NCBI GenBank assembly: GCA_021793515.1
Contig: JAJYSP010000028.1
Coordinates: 1 to 32,833, forward strand
Source: Actinomycetes bacterium
GTDB lineage: Bacteria > Actinomycetota > Acidimicrobiia > Acidimicrobiales > RAAP-2
Direction of reading: 5' to 3'
Length of the DNA: 32,833 nt
A program made the translations under genes and the position numbers. This document shows, one piece after another, positions 31,860-32,833 of this stretch (position 1 is its first letter; each line of letters opens with the position of its first letter). Under the pieces are notes generated by a model. The model was not told the DNA's origin. It saw only the letters and a program-made list of their open reading frames with translations, and did not search any database.

Positions 31860-32704
31860 GCCTCACCTTCCTCGCCGTCCACGCCCACCCCGACGACGAG
31901 GCCAGTTCCACGGGCGGGGTCTTTGCGCTGCTCGCGGCCCAGGGCGTGCGCACCGTGCTCGTGACCTGCACGAACGGTGAGTACGGCGACGCACCCGGTG
32001 GCATCAAACCCGGGGCGTCGGGCCACGACCCCGAGGCGGTGGCGACGTTGCGCGAGGCCGAGCTCGATCGTGCCGTCGCCATCTTGCACGTGGACCGACT
32101 GGTGCGACTCGGCTATCGCGACTCGGGCATGGTGGGCTGGCCCCAGAACGAGGACCCGCGGTCCTTCTGGGCGACGCGAGTCGACGAGGCGGCGGACCGC
32201 CTAGCCGCGGTGCTGCTCGAGGAGCGGCCCGAGGTCGTCGTGACCTACAACGAGATCGGCTTCTACGGCCACCCCGATCACATCCAGGCCCACCGGATCA
32301 CCCTCGCGGCGATCAAGCGGCTCGACTACGAGCCAACCGTCTACTTCAACGCGATCCCCAACAGCGTGATGGCTCGCTACCGGGCGCGCTGGGCCGAGGA
32401 GGCTCGCCAGCGAGCCGACGCGGCGCTCGCGCGCGGCGAGGAACCCGAGCCCGAGTTCGACGGTGAGGAAATGGACCTCGGGACTCCCGACGACCAGATC
32501 GCGGCCACGATCGACGTCAGCGCGGTGGTGGACGCGAAGTTCGATGCGCTGGCGGCCCACGAATCCCAGCTCGCCGACTCGTTCTTCATGGCGATGGGTC
32601 GCGAGCGGTTCCGCCTTGATATGGGCACCGAATGGTTCGTGCGCGCGACCAACCCCCACGGCATCGATGGGCCGGTTACCGACCTGTTCGCCGGCTATCG
32701 GTGA
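31856..32704 (+). CDS. PIG-L/LmbE zinc deacetylase 2 (Mca-like)
   Basis: A 282-residue paralogue of the preceding gene. It has the same zinc motifs (VHAHPDDEASSTG and GFYGHPDHIQAH) and GYRDSGMVGWPQNEDPRSFW. It carries an extra acidic segment (ARGEEPEPEFDGEEMDLGTP, about 197-216) absent from copy 1, which recalls the insert of mycothiol S-conjugate amidase (Mca). GTG at 31856 overlaps the first paralogue's stop by 4 nt, so both come from one mRNA. A division of work (one MshB-like, one Mca-like) is plausible but not proven. Confidence 0.85.
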   Translation: MSLTFLAVHAHPDDEASSTGGVFALLAAQGVRTVLVTCTNGEYGDAPGGIKPGASGHDPEAVATLREAELDRAVAILHVDRLVRLGYRDSGMVGWPQNEDPRSFWATRVDEAADRLAAVLLEERPEVVVTYNEIGFYGHPDHIQAHRITLAAIKRLDYEPTVYFNAIPNSVMARYRARWAEEARQRADAALARGEEPEPEFDGEEMDLGTPDDQIAATIDVSAVVDAKFDALAAHESQLADSFFMAMGRERFRLDMGTEWFVRATNPHGIDGPVTDLFAGYR

Positions 32705-32719
32705 CGGCGGCGTGAACGG

Positions 32720-32725
32720 TACATT
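32720..32725 (+). promoter_or_regulatory. Probable -10 hexamer (TACATT) of the terminal ABC gene
   Basis: TACATT ends 6 nt before the GTG at 32732, suggesting a leaderless transcript that starts a new unit after the PIG-L pair. Confidence 0.45.
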
Positions 32726-32731
32726 GGTTCG

Positions 32732-32833
32732 GTGAGCGCCAGCACGTTATTGGAGCTGCGCGACGTCGGCAAGGTCTTCGGCGACACGGTGGCCCTCGAG
32801 CCCACGACGTTGTCCATCGACGAGGGCTCCTTC
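32732..32833 (+). CDS. ABC transporter ATPase, N-terminal fragment (cut by window end)
   Basis: Thirty-four codons from a GTG encode a typical start of a nucleotide-binding domain: LLELRDVGKVFGDTVALEPT, then TTLSIDEGSF, with the A-loop aromatic (F of KVFG). This matches importers of the nitrate/sulfonate/polyamine style. The Walker A motif lies beyond the window edge, so the class remains open. Its own -10 (TACATT) precedes it. Confidence 0.7.
   Translation, partial: MSASTLLELRDVGKVFGDTVALEPTTLSIDEGSF

Noticed and set aside
1-32833. CRISPR array, rRNA or tRNA genes, prophage
   Set aside because: No regularly spaced short repeats, no rRNA or tRNA signature sequences, and no phage structural or integrase genes were found (the only integrase-type core is the IS3 transposase).

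Overview
The window is a 32.8-kb stretch of a high-GC, Gram-positive-type chromosome, most likely actinobacterial. The main evidence is a mycothiol-type gene set (two tandem PIG-L/LmbE deacetylases and a DUF664 DinB-like protein), an imuA'-imuB-dnaE2 mutasome behind a Gram-positive-style LexA box, and several genes whose TAnnnT -10 hexamer sits only 6-7 nt before the start codon (leaderless transcripts). Class Acidimicrobiia would fit, but that is an inference from general look and not from a marker gene.

Positions 1-6,000 are an accessory, partly decayed region. An IS3-family element (with its -1 frameshift site) ends at about 1035 inside the gene of an IS1634-type transposase, whose 3' part continues to 2475. 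An AT-richer patch follows with an XRE antitoxin/nucleotidyltransferase toxin pair under a perfect palindromic operator, a doc (Fic-fold toxin) pseudogene broken by a frameshift and missing its start, a lone ChrB-domain gene, and a TnpB remnant that runs in frame into an intact DinB-like gene.

Positions 6,000-8,000 hold small housekeeping or detoxification genes (VOC protein, peptidase E, GNAT). Positions 8,181-12,244 are a complete four-gene ABC importer operon of the polyamine/iron/aminophosphonate type. Positions 12,325-17,351 are a branched-chain-amino-acid-type (Liv) importer with the order livG-livF-livH-livM-binding protein, closed by a 16-bp perfect hairpin.

Positions 17,408-18,432 carry the least explained feature: two almost identical 425-bp non-coding repeats, 601 bp apart, each with several nested stems and a terminator-like 3' hairpin. 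They look like a duplicated structured RNA gene that I cannot assign to a known family.

Positions 18,568-24,685 are centred on DNA damage tolerance: a GNAT gene, an SRAP/YedK abasic-site protein, and divergent from it imuA'-imuB-dnaE2. A perfect LexA box (CGAACATATGTTCG) contains the imuA' start codon. ImuB is unusually short. Positions 24,686-26,899 run on the minus strand: a sugar-type nucleotidyltransferase overlapped with a FabH-like synthase, and a hotdog thioesterase. Positions 26,935-32,833 run on the plus strand: threonine aldolase, a soluble PRC/MgtE-N/CBS protein, an atypical NRAMP-related transporter preceded by a hairpin-rich leader, the two PIG-L deacetylases, and the first 34 codons of another ABC ATPase cut by the window edge.
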